From positions 467,501 to 531,500 of the forward strand of contig OY747713.1 of assembly GCA_963556495.2 (NCBI GenBank): a stretch of DNA of 64,000 bases. Reading direction: 5' to 3'. Under the pieces are notes generated by a model, which was given only the letters and a program-made list of their open reading frames with translations, had not been told where the DNA came from and searched no databases. Shown piece by piece: positions 44,179 to 55,765 of this stretch. This DNA comes from Valencia hispanica (taxonomy: Eukaryota; Chordata; Actinopteri; Cyprinodontiformes; Valenciidae). A program made the position numbers and the translations under genes. Each line of letters opens with the position of its first letter. Position 1 is the first letter of the stretch.

Positions 44179-45455
44179 TTAAATGGGTCAAGAAGATGAA
44201 ACGAGTTTCCGCTTTAGGGCGACCAGCCTCTGGCTCAGAGATCAGGACAGGAGCTTCATCCTCCAGGGGGCGCTGTAGTAAAGCGGCCTCCTCCTCCTCA
44301 CTGAGGGGGTTTCAGGATCTCGTTCTGCTGTGGGCTCTCTGGGGAGACAATAAGGAGAATATTACACCGAAAACTTAGTCCAACAACTTTTGTTTTAGAA
44401 TTTGAGGTCCTAAAACCTCTCCTCTGACGTCTCCAGGTTCCTTTGAAATGTCACCATGGAAACCTTCTCATGTCAGTGAAACATGTAGACCCAGTCGGTA
44501 TCGGCCTGGTTTCTGTTAGTGAATCAATGTGACCCAAATGACTCGGATGCAGCAGATATTTTTAGGCCTTCGTTGTGAGAGCACTTAGAGATCAATGAAT
44601 CAGCGTTTTCTCTTTTCAATTAGATCGTCTCCCTCAAATGTGACATCCCAACGAGAAATGGACCATGGCAACACATTTACACACACAGAGGGCGGCGTCC
44701 TGTGAGACGGAGCCTCAGAGGCTGATCCTCAGTAACCTAACGCTCCGTAAGAAACGCATCCAGGAGTCTGCAACCTTTAAAGTCCAGAGTCTGGTTGAAT
44801 AAAACTGGTTTAGAGTCACTAATGTTACCTGATCTATTGGGAAAAAGACAAGTTATAATTTTAAATAAATATAAATTGTGAGAAATGAAAACAACACAAA
44901 TAGTTTTAACTGGAAGATAAGGAGAATAGATGTCAAATAATGTTACTTGCCGTGATCTGGTAAGGCATATTTCGTTGTAGCTACCACATCTGCTTTAGGT
45001 CCAGAGCTCGCTGATAACGTCACACTACGGCAATTCCACTTGGACAAACTACATTGCGCCCCATTTTTACCCCTGCCAAGCACTATATATTATAATTTAA
45101 AACAGACAAATGTTGATAACTGTTCCTGTAGCGATCTTCAAGAAAACGTGACTCATCTTTTCTGTTTCTGCTTTAGAAAGACTTTAGCAGGTTATTATCA
45201 ACCCTATTTATGCTGATTTTCCCTCACCATGGAAAAATGCTTTATTCTGTTTTTTTATTTAGAATACCCTAAAAAAGAGCATAAATGTTTAACTATACAT
45301 AAAACATCAGACTATCAACAAAAAGGCTCTCAAAACATTTCATATGTACATTTCTTGCAAATAGTGTTTGTATCTGTTGTATTCTTCTGTATACTTCATT
45401 TGTTCTTATGTTTTATACTTGCTATATGTTCAATAAAGTTATTTTTATTAAAAAC
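44179..45455. other. Intron sequence, nothing recognised
   Basis: No gene or repeat family could be supported. The last 100 bases end in TTCAATAAAGTTATTTTTAT, which looks like an mRNA 3' end, directly before LINE copy 3. Confidence 0.35.
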
Positions 45456-45457
45456 TG

Positions 45458-45832
45458 CTGGCTAAAGATAAGCGTAAATACAGTAAGATTGTTATTCACG
45501 CTGGCGGTAATGACACCCGGTTACGCCAATCGGAGGTCACTAAAATTAGTGTTGCTTCGGTGTGTAAGTTTGCTAAAACAATGTCCGACTCTGTAATCTT
45601 TTCTGGTCCCCTGCCTGATCGGACCAGTGACGACATGTTTAGCCGCATGCTTTCATTCCATCAATGGTTGTCTAGGTGGTGTCCCGCAAACGATGTGGGC
45701 TACATTGATAACTGGAGAACTTTTTGGGGAAAACCTGGTCTGATCCGGAGAGACGGCATCCATCCCACTTTGGATGGAGCAGCTCTTCTTTCTAGGAATA
45801 TGGCCGAATTTATTAGTCCTCCAAAACACTGA
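45458..45832 (+). pseudogene. LINE ORF1 C-terminal fragment
   Basis: Encodes residues of ORF1 from the LLAKDK region to the end ([47 protein letters not shown]). It keeps the GGND and DGIH blocks but lacks the nucleophile block. Confidence 0.8.
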
Positions 45833-46008
45833 CAACCCAGGGTCCAGACCAGGAAGCAGAGTCGTAGTTTAACCCACCTCTCTGCTGCTTCTGTGCTGTT
45901 ACCCCCCCATTACCCTATAGAAACAGTGTCTTGCCCGCGGCCAAAATTAAATGGATTAAAAGTTAAGCCAACAAAAGCAAATTATGGAAATCTCATTAAA
46001 ATACAACT

Positions 46009-47032
46009 TTGACTGAACAGAAAAATAAATCTATTAAATGTGGTTTATTAAACATAAGATCTCTCTCCTCAAAGACTTTGTTAGTAAATGACTTGATTTG
46101 TGATAATCACATTGATTTCCTTTGTCTCACAGAAACCTGGTTGCAGCAGGAGGATTATGTCAGTATAAATGAGTCAACTCCTTCCAGTCATTTACATTTT
46201 CACATTCCTAGAAATACTGGGCGAGGAGGAGGAGTTGCAACCATTTTTCGTTCTGATTTACTAATTAGTCCCAGACCAATTGATAGCTACAGTTCTTTTG
46301 AACATCTAATCCTTAGCTTTCTTCATCCAAGTTGTAAAGCATTAAAACCGACATTTGTTTGTGGTTTTGTATCGTCCACCAGGCCCTTACTCTCAATTCT
46401 TGGATCAGATCTCACATTTTTTATCTGATTTAGTATTAAATACTGATAGGGTTATTATAGTGGGGGAATTTAATATTCATGTGGATACTGAAAGTGATAG
46501 CCTAAATGCAGCCTTTAATGCTATTTTAGACTCAATTGGCTTTACTCAAAAAGTACAGGGATCGACCCACTCAGGCAAACACACTTTGGACCTTGTACTG
46601 ACATACGGTATTGAGTGTGAGGAAATAACAGTCCACCCACATAACCCGGTCCTGTCTGACCACTTCTTGATAACTTTTGAATTTACTTTAACTGACAATC
46701 TTAAATCTGAAGGAAAATGTCATTATAGTAGAGCTTTATCAGACAATGCTGTAACAATTTTTAAAGAATCTGTTCCATTCTTACTTTCCTCAGTGTCTCA
46801 GGGTAACACAGTGGATGGCAGCAATTCTATCTCTAACCCTTCAGAAATTGATGGTCTGGTTCACAGCGTTACGTCCTCATTGCGTTTGGCATTAGATAGT
46901 GTAGCCCCCTTAAAAAAGAAAGTGGCTAGCCATAGGAGGCTGACTCCTTGGTTTAACGCAGAGTTGCGTATTTTAAAGCAGAATACTAGGAAGTTGGAGA
47001 GAAAATGGCGCTCTATAGAAATAAACAATTGA
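46009..47032 (+). pseudogene. LINE ORF2 fragment, endonuclease with frameshift
   Basis: The N-terminal frame (46009-46428; [43 protein letters not shown]) and the next frame (46355-47032; [33 protein letters not shown]) overlap, with a frame change at the GTTTGTGG near 46357. The catalytic GDFN reads GEFN here. No reverse transcriptase follows, because of the deletion at 47016. Confidence 0.85.
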
Positions 47033-47524
47033 ATAACAGTTACTTTTGGTGTCCTTCTGTTGTAGAAATTTAATGAAATGATTCCACTAAAAACAATAAC
47101 TGCTAAAATCTGCATCTGTTATATGTATATTTAAAAACCATCTGTTGTTTCTTTATCTTTTTTAGCCAAAGTTATTAAAATCCATTCTGAAAGTTCATGA
47201 GAACCACTTGGGGCTCCAGAGTTGCAGGTTGTAGAACTCTGTTCTGGTGCTGCTCAGCTGATCCAGTGATGGAATCAGAGGGAAGTTGGACTGAACTCTT
47301 TGGATCATTGCAGCTTAGACAAGAGGGGAGCACTGAGGGCTTCTTCATGTAACATAATGCTAATTGCTGATGTCTTTCCATTCTGGGGTTGGTTTCACAT
47401 AAACCTTTTTCTCCAGCAAACTGACCAAAGTCCTGCTGTTTAGATTAAGTTTCTCAATGATCAGATAATCGATGCTTCGGATTCCCATCTGTACAGCTGT
47501 GAAACGCTTCAGTTTTTCAATTAA

Positions 47525-47672
47525 ATTCTGTTTCTTTATACAACAATTCACAACAACACTTTACAACAAAAGTCATTTTAATTCCAATTAATACCTCAGT
47601 TTATTATTCCAATCACTTTAAACGTTTTCGTTCTAAGGAAACCCAGCAGATTGCATTGAGTCATTGACTTGT
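47525..47672 (-). mobile_element. L2-like LINE 3' fragment, reverse
   Basis: CAATTCACAACAACACTTTA, AAAGTCATTTTAATTCCAAT and AGGAAACCCAGCAGATTGCA correspond to the reverse complement of the family 3' UTR (compare 15580-15705). Confidence 0.75.
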
Positions 47673-50297
47673 TTCTACCTCAAACAGACGAATCGCTTTT
47701 ATTGTTTTGTTTTCAAAAGCTTCAGCCTCTATGACCTTTTATTTTTACTATATGGTAAACTGGGACAAGCCGTCATCTTTTTATGGAAGGAAATGAGTTT
47801 TATTCCTGGTCGGAGGGTCTGGGGGTCCTGGGTCAACAGGAGAAGCCTTCCCCTGGTGACGTTTTGCAGTCAGGAACAATTTCCTGTCAGTGAATGAAGG
47901 GAAATCCCAGGATTCCAGGCTGCTTTTCCTGACATGATTCCTCATCCTGACTGTCATCTGCAATCAGGCTTTCCTCTGAAAGGTTCCTGAACCTGAAGGC
48001 TGAGAATCAGACTGTGGAGATTTATCAGAGTGATCAAACCCAGCAGAGGGTCTCACCTTCATAATAAATAAACTGCTTCGGTCTTCAGCCTCAGCCCGTC
48101 GGCATGGAGCCGATCAAAGCAGAAAAACAAGCGAGAACACCTGGACCCTGCAGCAGGTTGCATCATCTCTCCTGATAAAACATATCAGGGGAAAAACAGG
48201 ATGTGAGCTGCTGGTAGGATTTATTCTGAGTGGCAGAAAAATGATCCAAAATGGTTTTTCATGAACAGTTCTGCATCGGGCTGTGGGTTCTGGTCGGTTC
48301 TGGTCCAGCCCAAAGAGTCTCATCTGCTTCAGAGAAAAATGTTTCCATTAGCACAACATTTGAAATAAATACTAAAAATAACAAACACAATAAAACTAAA
48401 TACAAGTCACATATTTAAAAGTAGAAAGAAGAATAAGGTTAAATAAATAAAACGTGTGATTTGTTTTATATTTTTTCATCAGGTAAAGAAAACTAAATAA
48501 TTCAAAGATTAAAAAGAGTTTAAAATGTGTTTCTGAACTTCCAAGTAGCTTTTAGTGACGTGGCAAAACTTAAAAATGGATAACTTTAAGTCAATGCAAC
48601 AACCCCAGCGAGTATTAAAAATGATGCAGAGCATTTCTTCATAAACAAAAATGTAAGATCATGTGTTAAAAAAATCTCATAATGAACTAAAGACCATCTA
48701 GTTCAGCAAAAGCAATATATATGCAACAATTAGCTAGTATAACTAATAAGTTCCTCACATTTTGTTTTTAAATTAATTTATCATAAAAAAAAAGCGTGTA
48801 TAATTGTGTGAAAAATTAATATATATATATTTTTTTTTCTCTCCAGTATAGTTACACACATTAAGAAACAGAAAAGTGACACCAAACAAGGCATGAGTTT
48901 AAAGACAGTTTATTCATCAATTGGCAAGCAGTTCATATCAAAGGCAACTAGGTGGCACCAACGAGCATTGTGTTAGAAAGCTCCGTTTTTTGATAGAAGC
49001 TTCAGTGCTTCAGAAAGCTTCATTTTGCCATCTGTAACCTTAAATGTCACACAGTGGCTGACTTTGCTTCCCATCAACATCAAACTCTGACTGACTTGGT
49101 CCTGTTCCATCTGCTCTGAAGTTCTCAGCCTCCATAAGAGCAATTGTCAGAACTTGCAGCTTTATATGTTCATATATCCACATATATATATTTATATCCA
49201 CCTGGTTATAAATAAATAAGTATAAATTGTGGGCCAGTTGTTTGGGAGAATGTTGCTGTGTGTCTACGTGTCCTCAGGAATCAGAGGTGTACCAAATATT
49301 TGACACAATCGAGCTTAAAAACACCAACAGACTTTCTACTGGCTGGCTGGGGTCATGTGACCCCTTCAGGTGTGAAAATACTGCATATCTGAGCCCATAC
49401 TCTAGTTACACTGATCCTGAAACCTCGTTTCTGCACAACAGGCTATTATGTGTGGTAATTCCCATGTCTGCCTCTAGAGGGAGCTCTTAAGCAGCCCTGC
49501 TCTTTGTTAGCGGAGACGATTCTCCTGATTCCAGCGTTTAGAAACGGAAAACGTTGCTTCCGAGACACTCTTAACATAATACTCCTAATAAGAACCACAA
49601 GGCCTAGCGACATCAAACATGGACCGTTTTATCAGAACGAATAGGTGAAACATTTGTATCCCACTCAGTTAGTATTACAGCCACAAACTAAAGTCAAATA
49701 TGTTGAAAAATATGATAAAAGCTAAAAACTGCCTCTGCCTGGTCCCGAACTACGTCCTTTAACTCAGAAATAAGATATAAGGTCTGTCAAAATGATTCTT
49801 TGTGTGTGTACCTTCATCTGTGTAGAAACAGTGATTTTGTAGAAATTATCATAAAAACAAGTTTGGAAAAGCCTATAGGCCGTTTCTCGTTGCTTTGGGG
49901 ACATTTATAAAAAAATCTGTAAATGTCATGCAATGATCGTCACATTTCCTGAGTCCCAACATGAATATCTATGTTTTGGTATAAAACGTGTCGATCGAGT
50001 GAAATTAGTATGAAAGGAGCAATTTGTTTGTGAAATATGAATCAAGTTTGAGAAACGACCGTTACTTAGAGAGCACTCTCTGTTAGAGAATTTTATTATT
50101 GAAATAGATTGTAAAATTGAAAAGCTTTAAAAAATGACATTAAACTTAAAACGCAATTTTTGAAAAACCATAACAGATATCAAAAAGTTGAATCATTTGA
50201 AGATAGCCTAAAGCCTTGTGACATGTTTGAAGTTTAGATTTAGTTTCTAGCTCAACCTTTCTGGAAGTAGTTGTAGTAGTACAGAAAGCTGAATTTT

Positions 50298-50343
<46 letters not shown>

Positions 50344-50551
50344 ATTAATACCAAAAGTCATAGCCGCAAAGAGCAGAAAGAGCTAAAAAAAAGTGGAATG
50401 GTTAAAATAGCACAAAAATTGTAGAAGGAGATCCTTGTCAAAAAACGTACGGAAAATTAAGTGGAAGGATCTGCATTCGCACAATAACTGGACTTTCTTT
50501 TTCAAAAGGTTTGTTTGTTTTAAAGGTTTTCCTCCTCTGTTCTCCTTCCAG
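47673..50551. other. Last nfatc1 intron, distal part, nothing recognised
   Basis: AT-rich, with TA runs (48825-48832, 50296-50340). No exon, RNA gene or known repeat was supported. The stretch 48840-49720 is more complex than its surroundings and could be an old transposon, but no terminal repeats or coding remnants were seen. Confidence 0.35.
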
Positions 50552-50607
50552 TCAACGAGATCATCCGGAACGACCTGTCCATCATCTCCGTCCACAGCCA
50601 CGGTTAG
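50552..50607 (+). CDS. nfatc1: nfatc1 last coding exon
   Basis: The acceptor TCTCCTTCCAG ends at 50551. The exon completes a valine codon and encodes NEIIRNDLSIISVHSHG followed by TAG at 50605-50607. The joined block YLDDVNEIIRNDLS is the conserved end of the long NFATC1 isoform; mammals end a few residues later in STSTHS, from memory. The fish tail differs only after NDLS. Confidence 0.94.
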
Positions 50608-52575
50608 GCTCCGCCCACAGGCACACCTAGGCTCCGCCCACCGCCTACAAACTGATGCAGGACATTCAAAAGGGAAACTGAGGCTGGGACTGCAGCCTGC
50701 AGGAAGCAGCAGGAGGAAATGCAACCAAAACAGTTTCCAGGTTTCCAGGGTCCAACACGTGCCTTCAGGTTGTGGTATTCCACCTTTTCTGGTTGAATAT
50801 TCCTGGGAATGATGGAGCAGCAGCATCCCAGACTGTCCTCACAGTGAAGAATGCTTTCAGACAACCAAAGCTGTTTGTAGCTGTAGTGGCTGCTGATGGT
50901 GCTCAGCCTGTGCTTTATATCAGCTTTACAGACAAAAGTGCCTTTTTAACTGGAAACATGGAGAATGTGTTGCTTTAAATCATTTCGGCTTCTGTTCATC
51001 CTTCTGATCCAAGCTGAGCTTTAAATTCACTTCGAGCTCCTTTTCCACTCAACATCCTTCCTCTAGCAGCTTATTTCTGCAGCTTCCTCTTCCTCTGTTC
51101 TGTGTCGCGTCCCTATTGGTCCTAAAGGGACAAAGTTATCTGGCTCAAAGGTTCCCAACAGGATATTAATTTTATCCCAACACAGAAGAACTTTAAAGGT
51201 TCCCTCAAAACATGAGAGGAGCCGTCCAATCAGGTGTCGGGGTCCACCATACGTGTGTCATCCATTCATCAGTCTGTCTCACGCAAGCTAGAGTCGCCCC
51301 CTGCTGGCTGTTAGACATGATGCAGGTCTAAGGTTCTGACTGATGCAGATTTGGGTCACAGAGTTCTGCACACAGCAGAAATCACAACAGCAGCAGCCAA
51401 AACCAGACACAAAGCTTCACAACGTCACTAAACTGCAATAAATCAATACGTTCATACCTAAATAATAAATCTGTTCTAAACACAAGTATTCTGATGCTAC
51501 TTAATGTCAAACTCAAATTAAGATACAGATGCAATAAACTTTACATCTTAATATGAGGTCAAAGTCAGAACAAATAATCGCATCAATTTAACACAAATCT
51601 AACCCAGAAAGATGGATTTTAAGTTTTCATCTAATGGCATCAATAACCGGCAGCAGATCAACACTTCTGTGCTGCAGAAACAGATCAATCCAAATAATAA
51701 ATCATCATTAAAGCCAATCGTTCATTTATATTTCACTCATTTTGGGAGTTTCTGTTTATGATTACATGATCATTTCAAATGAAACGTTGCTTATTTAACT
51801 CTAAGATCTTAAAGAGGTAAGTGAAGTTTCCAACAGATGAGGTTAAACTCTGAACAAATCGATGAGACGCCTGACTTAGGAATCACAAATGATAAACAGA
51901 GTCTGAATATTTTCCCCAGATCTGGGCGAACTGGACGCTTTATCCAGTTTCCTGAGATTCAGTCTGTTTATATCAAGCTGCAACTTTTAAAGTTCAACTT
52001 TAAATCATTTCCATATTTTCAGAATCTGCATTTGGGAGTTTTTGCAGCAGGTTCTGTGTTTGCATACATGGAGAGAATTTGCAGCTTGCATCAAAGTGAT
52101 GAATAATCTTTTCTGACCCTCTAATGATTGAATCTCTTTGCACTGAAGCGTTTAGTGACGTGACGTCTCAGCCACTCTACTTCTCTTTTGCCCATAAATC
52201 GTCTAATAAGTCAAAAAATGATCTCATGTGTGGATTTGACTGATCTGTGTTTTTTTCCTCAGGCTTCTTAAAGCACATTTCAAACTGTGTCTCTGTTTTT
52301 ATTGATCTGGAGGTTTGTGGTCAAAGATCCACAGAAACCTTCACAGTTCTGCACAGCCACACAAACTGACACATTTTAATACTCGCTTTGTATTTTTGTA
52401 TTTTTTCTCTTGCTCCTGTTTATCAGCTCCTTTCTGTATTTATGAGTCTTAATCTGTGTAACCGAGGATGAGGAGAAGCCATGTTTACTGACAAGGTCCC
52501 AGGCCCTGAACATCTCGTAGATCCACTTTAGGATATTTTCTGTATTTGTTAAATAAAAATGCGTTTAATCTGAAC
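50608..52575 (+). other. nfatc1: nfatc1 3' UTR (inferred)
   Basis: Follows the stop codon; AT-rich with ATTTA-like and T-rich stretches. AATAAA lies at 52552-52557, after TGTATTTGTT. The end is inferred from that signal; other hexamers upstream could be used as well. Confidence 0.5.
52552..52557 (+). promoter_or_regulatory. nfatc1: Candidate nfatc1 polyadenylation signal
   Basis: AATAAA about 1.95 kb after the stop codon, preceded by a TGTA element and followed by a T-rich region at 52575-52600. Confidence 0.45.
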
Positions 52576-53009
52576 ACTTTCTTGATGGGAGTCTCTCCTC
52601 TTATTTCTCTGCTTTGAATCAAAGCTTTCATTTTCTGATGAATTGTTTTCCATCCATCATATCTGCAGAGATTTAGGCTATAGAACCAGACCAGAATATT
52701 TGCCAGTCAGATGGAAAGCAACGCTGATTTATTCTATTCATTTTCATACTTTAAATAAACAAATGTTTAAAAGAAAAATGACTGGAGGAAACGCATCACA
52801 GCTAAATCTCATAGAAAAATCTTTTAACAGATGAACTACATGATTAATGCAGGTAAATAAAATGTTCTTTTTCTTTTCTATTATGGGTAAAATAAGAACA
52901 ACAAGTTGAGCAACTCAGTTTGAAGACGGCAATTTAATAAAGCTGCTTCTTTTTAGCTGATAAAAAAATATATCAGCCGCTCTGCATACTTCCACCCACG
53001 TCACATTAG

Positions 53010-53350
53010 CAGACTTGGTCCTTTCCGTTCTCCCCGTGCTGCTGCCATCCTCCTCTGTCTTCTTCTTGGTCTCTCCAATAAGTCCCTTCATTAACTTCTA
53101 CAGAACTCTGCAGCTCGGATCAGAACCAGGACTCCCTCCAGAGAACACATTAAGCAGCTTCACTGGTCGCCCACAGAATCCTGGATCAACGTTAAATCTC
53201 TTTTTGTGGTGTCAAAGGGCCTCCATAGCCCCGCCCCTCCTGCTTCACATCTTCCTCTCATCTTGTTGTTCCTTTTTCCCCGACTTGTCACCATGAGGAG
53301 CAGAGCTTTCAGTCGCTCTGGAGTCACTTTATAATAACATCAGAAATATT
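53010..53350 (+). mobile_element. LINE C-terminal relic, decayed
   Basis: The order of similarities (AGAACTCTGCAGCTCGGATC, CTCCAGAGAACACATTAAGC, CTTCACTGGTCGCCC, GGCCTCCATAGCCCCGCC) follows the end of a LINE reverse transcriptase ORF (alanine-arginine, HI-P-L-SLHW, L-G-APxYL). Stops are frequent and the family is unclear. Confidence 0.45.
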
Positions 53351-53404
53351 GACTCTCTAACTTTATTTAAAGGTCCTATATCATGTATTTTACACCTAGG
53401 CCCA

Positions 53405-53545
53405 TATAGTGTGTGATAGGATATCACTATCCACCCACCCGTCTGTCCTCTGCAGGGTTGGGGGGTTCTGGCGCCGATCTCCAGCAGCCATCGGGCAAGA
53501 GGCAGGGTCCATCCTGGACAGTTCACCAGTCCATCGCAGTCTTTG
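53405..53545 (-). mobile_element. SINE 3' half, reverse
   Basis: GCAGGGTTGGGGGGTTCTGG, CGATCTCCAGCAGCCATCGG and ATCCTGGACAGTTCACCAGT match the reverse of the widespread SINE body (compare 39260-39300). A similar fragment is at 53780-53885. Confidence 0.6.
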
Positions 53546-53779
53546 GGAATAAATCAACAATAATAGATTTTTATAGGTTGTTATAAACAACGGATGAGAA
53601 ATACAAAAGGGAACTAATTTAGGCCTATAAAGGATGTAAAACATGTTCATGGGTCATTTTGTTTCATACACAGAGATGTTTTTTCTTGCGTCACAGATGA
53701 ATGTTTTTATTGTCACCTGAGGGAAATTTGCTTAACAGATGAGTAGAAACATAAAAACATAAGACATAAAACCTAGTAA

Positions 53780-53885
53780 CACATCCATCCATTATCCTAC
53801 GCAGGGTTGTGGGGGGGCTGGTGCCTATCTCCAGCTGTCATGGGACGAGAGACGAGGTTCATCCTGGACAGGTCGCCAGTGTTGA
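53780..53885 (-). mobile_element. SINE 3' fragment, reverse
   Basis: CATCCATCCATTATCCTACG, GGGGCTGGTGCCTATCTCCA and TCATCCTGGACAGGTCGCCA match 53405-53545. It is truncated at the 5' side of the element. Confidence 0.6.
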
Positions 53886-54726
53886 GGCTATCGCCTTTTA
53901 CTGAATGAACTGCATCTCCCAGCATCCGTTGTGCCGCCCTCAACCCATTTTCATTGGTCTGTGGTCAGTGATGACATCACAGAGTTGATAAAGGAGGCGT
54001 GAAAACTAAAATCATCCTCTTTTGGTTCCTACCCACGGAGCCGCAGGGAGACGCTTTACTTCACTGCTAGCAACTTTCCCCTTTTTCGTTCAAACCCGCT
54101 GGACCAGGAAGAACTTCCCTTTCGGCCTTTGGGACTCAAGATCTCCTGTCTGAGGCTAGGAGTTCAAAATTACGATGGCGAGGATGTTCAGGACATTGTA
54201 TGACGCCCTGAGCCTTGGAGTTTACCCTCCTATAAAAGGCTGTTGACAGGTCGGCCACCAATGATACCATTGACATTAACACCAATGATTTTACTCGCGA
54301 CTTTTTTGATGTGCTTTAACCTTTTTTTGTCTGCCAATGAGAGGCTGCCGAACCAGGTGATGATGGCAGAGGTCAGGACAGATCCAACCATGGAGTGCTA
54401 AAAGTCATTGCTGTCATGAAAATCAGAACGTGCATGATGACTTTACTCCGCCTCCTCTCACCTGTCGCTCACCTTTTAGGGAAATCAGGAGCAGATTTAG
54501 CTCAGTCTGCATCCAGCTCAGCATCCAGAAGCTCCTCACCCTCAGCATTCAACACCGTCTGTAAGTTTGAACACATTTTCATCTCCAAGTCCAACTCTAC
54601 AATAGAGTTGATCAAAACTTAAAACCGTGACGTTTGTTTTCCTAAAAAGCCCAGATGATAAAAGAATCTTTTCTGAATCATGAAGATGATAACAGTGGTC
54701 ATAATTGATCTTTACAGGGTGAGAAG
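53886..54726. other. Spacer upstream of the GPCR gene
   Basis: No coding region recognised. TTGATCTTTACAG at 54706-54718 is a good splice acceptor eight bases before the GPCR start codon, so a 5' UTR exon may lie upstream. Part of 53890-54250 may be an old LTR or DNA element; unproven. Confidence 0.35.
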
Positions 54727-55575
54727 ATGGAGGAGGAGTCCTACAGTAACGCCTCCTACGCTGCTGGAGGCGAAGGCTGCTTGATGGAAGGACAATACAT
54801 GGTCAGTCTGGCTCTGATCAACTTCTTCACCTTCGTCATCGGACAGCCGATCACAGCCAAACTGCTGTGGATCCCCTTCACCGCCAGGAAGTCCATAGAT
54901 GTCCTCAACTGTAACTTCGCTCTTTTCCACAACTTCCTGTACCTGGTGTGTGTGATGCACCTGATTTTCCTCTTCATTTACCAGCAGCGCCAGTTGGTCC
55001 TCCTGCAGGTTTTATTAATCTACAGCCAAGTGGGAGGCCCAATGAGTTTATGTTTGATATGCATGGAGAGGTACGTGGCTGTGATTTACCCCACGTCTTA
55101 CCCACTGCTGAAGAAGTACAGGTGGAGGGAGGTGTGTGCCCTGATGGTCTGGCTCTGCTCTCTGTCCAATGCCATGACGACCACCTTGGCTAAGGATAAC
55201 ATCTCCTCCCTCACAGAGACGGTGATTAAAACCCTCCCATTCGCAGCCATGATCCTCGCCACCAAAGTGATGGTGTGGTCCACGGTCAGAATCGCCAGGG
55301 CGCTCATGAGGTCCAGCCCAGGATGGGACGGGATGCATCCCATCAAGAGGAAAGCCTTCAGAACCGTCTGTGCAACAACAACCATCAACCTGTTGTGTTA
55401 CATCCCAGTTTCCGTCATGCAGAGGTTCATGATGCAGGATGAATATCTGTACCAGTGCGTTCTTACACCCATATCAATTCTGGTGTTGTCTGTTGCAAGT
55501 ATTGTGCACCCATTGTTTTACCTTTCCACCAGGGGAAAGCTGTTCGTCTGCGTCAAGAGGCAGAAAGCCTCCTGA
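54727..55575 (+). CDS. Orphan rhodopsin-like (class A) GPCR
   Basis: A single coding exon of 282 residues with seven hydrophobic segments (about 24-48, 58-84, 94-118, 136-156, 168-190, 210-232, 242-266). Family marks are an N-glycosylation site NAS at 8-10, ERY at 114-116 at the end of TM3 (MERYVAVIYP), CYIP at 224-227 in TM6 in place of CWxP, and HPLFY at 261-265 in TM7 in place of NPxxY. The TM1 asparagine is replaced (GQP) and the TM2 aspartate position appears to be histidine 68 (NFALFHN). The short C-tail ends KRQKAS. The start is the first ATG of the frame, just after a likely splice acceptor (TTTACAG). The ligand is unknown and no close named family was recognised; it could belong to a teleost-expanded chemosensory or P2Y-like group. 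Strong coding character, no breaks. Confidence 0.88.
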   Translation: MEEESYSNASYAAGGEGCLMEGQYMVSLALINFFTFVIGQPITAKLLWIPFTARKSIDVLNCNFALFHNFLYLVCVMHLIFLFIYQQRQLVLLQVLLIYSQVGGPMSLCLICMERYVAVIYPTSYPLLKKYRWREVCALMVWLCSLSNAMTTTLAKDNISSLTETVIKTLPFAAMILATKVMVWSTVRIARALMRSSPGWDGMHPIKRKAFRTVCATTTINLLCYIPVSVMQRFMMQDEYLYQCVLTPISILVLSVASIVHPLFYLSTRGKLFVCVKRQKAS

Positions 55576-55659
55576 AACAGATCCACCAGTAGAGGGCAGC
55601 ACAGGTGCAAACATGTTCATCTATTACCAAGCTTCACACCTTTATTATAAATATGTCCT

Positions 55660-55765
55660 TACAGGAACAAGTGGCTGGGGAGAGGGAAGTCTGGGTCTCT
55701 TTGCTTAGGCTGCTGCCCCCGCGACCCGACCCCGGATAAGCAGAAGAAAATGGATGGATGGATGT
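55660..55765 (+). mobile_element. RTE/Rex3-like LINE 3' end
   Basis: AAGTGGCTGGGGAGAGGGAA, GCTGCTGCCCCCGCGACCCG and CGGATAAGCAGAAGAAAATG followed by GATGGATGGATG, the typical 3' end and tail of RTE-type LINEs in fish. 5' truncated to about 100 bases. Confidence 0.8.

Larger units (their letters stand above)
45456..47036 (+). mobile_element. L2-like LINE, 5'-truncated and internally deleted (copy 3)
   Basis: Starts inside ORF1 (AACTGCTGGCTAAAGATAAGCG, compare 2248) and follows copy 1 closely to TGGCGCTCTA at 47006-47016 in ORF2. It then continues directly with TAGAAATAAACAATTGAATAA, the extreme 3' end of the family. About 2.3 kb (the RT and 3' UTR) is missing between two occurrences of TGGCGCT. 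Confidence 0.9.
1..52575 (+). other. nfatc1: nfatc1 gene, 3' half (span)
   Basis: Seven exons with consensus splice sites join in frame into 443 residues matching the second half of NFATC1, the calcium/calcineurin-regulated transcription factor that moves from cytoplasm to nucleus. NFATC1 rather than NFATC2, C3 or C4 is indicated by IKTEP right after the IPT domain, the block EELDQ/QELDQ-x-YLDDVNEIIRNDL at the end, and the IPT end SQYQRF. Residues 1-125 are the rest of the Rel-homology DNA-binding domain, about 126-235 the IPT/TIG domain, and 236-443 the transactivation tail. The N-terminal half with the calcineurin docking and serine-rich phosphorylation motifs is upstream of this window. 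The start and end of the span are inferred: window edge and polyadenylation signal. The longest intron here is 14.6 kb. Confidence 0.9.

Noticed and set aside
9217..50607. Assignment to nfatc2, nfatc3 or nfatc4.
   Set aside because: The IKTEP block after the IPT domain and the YLDDVNEIIRNDL end fit NFATC1; the other paralogues end differently (for example NEIIGRDMSQ in NFATC3, from memory).
55048..55388. Reverse-strand frames opposite the GPCR.
   Set aside because: Antisense shadows of the GPCR coding exon; no independent motif.
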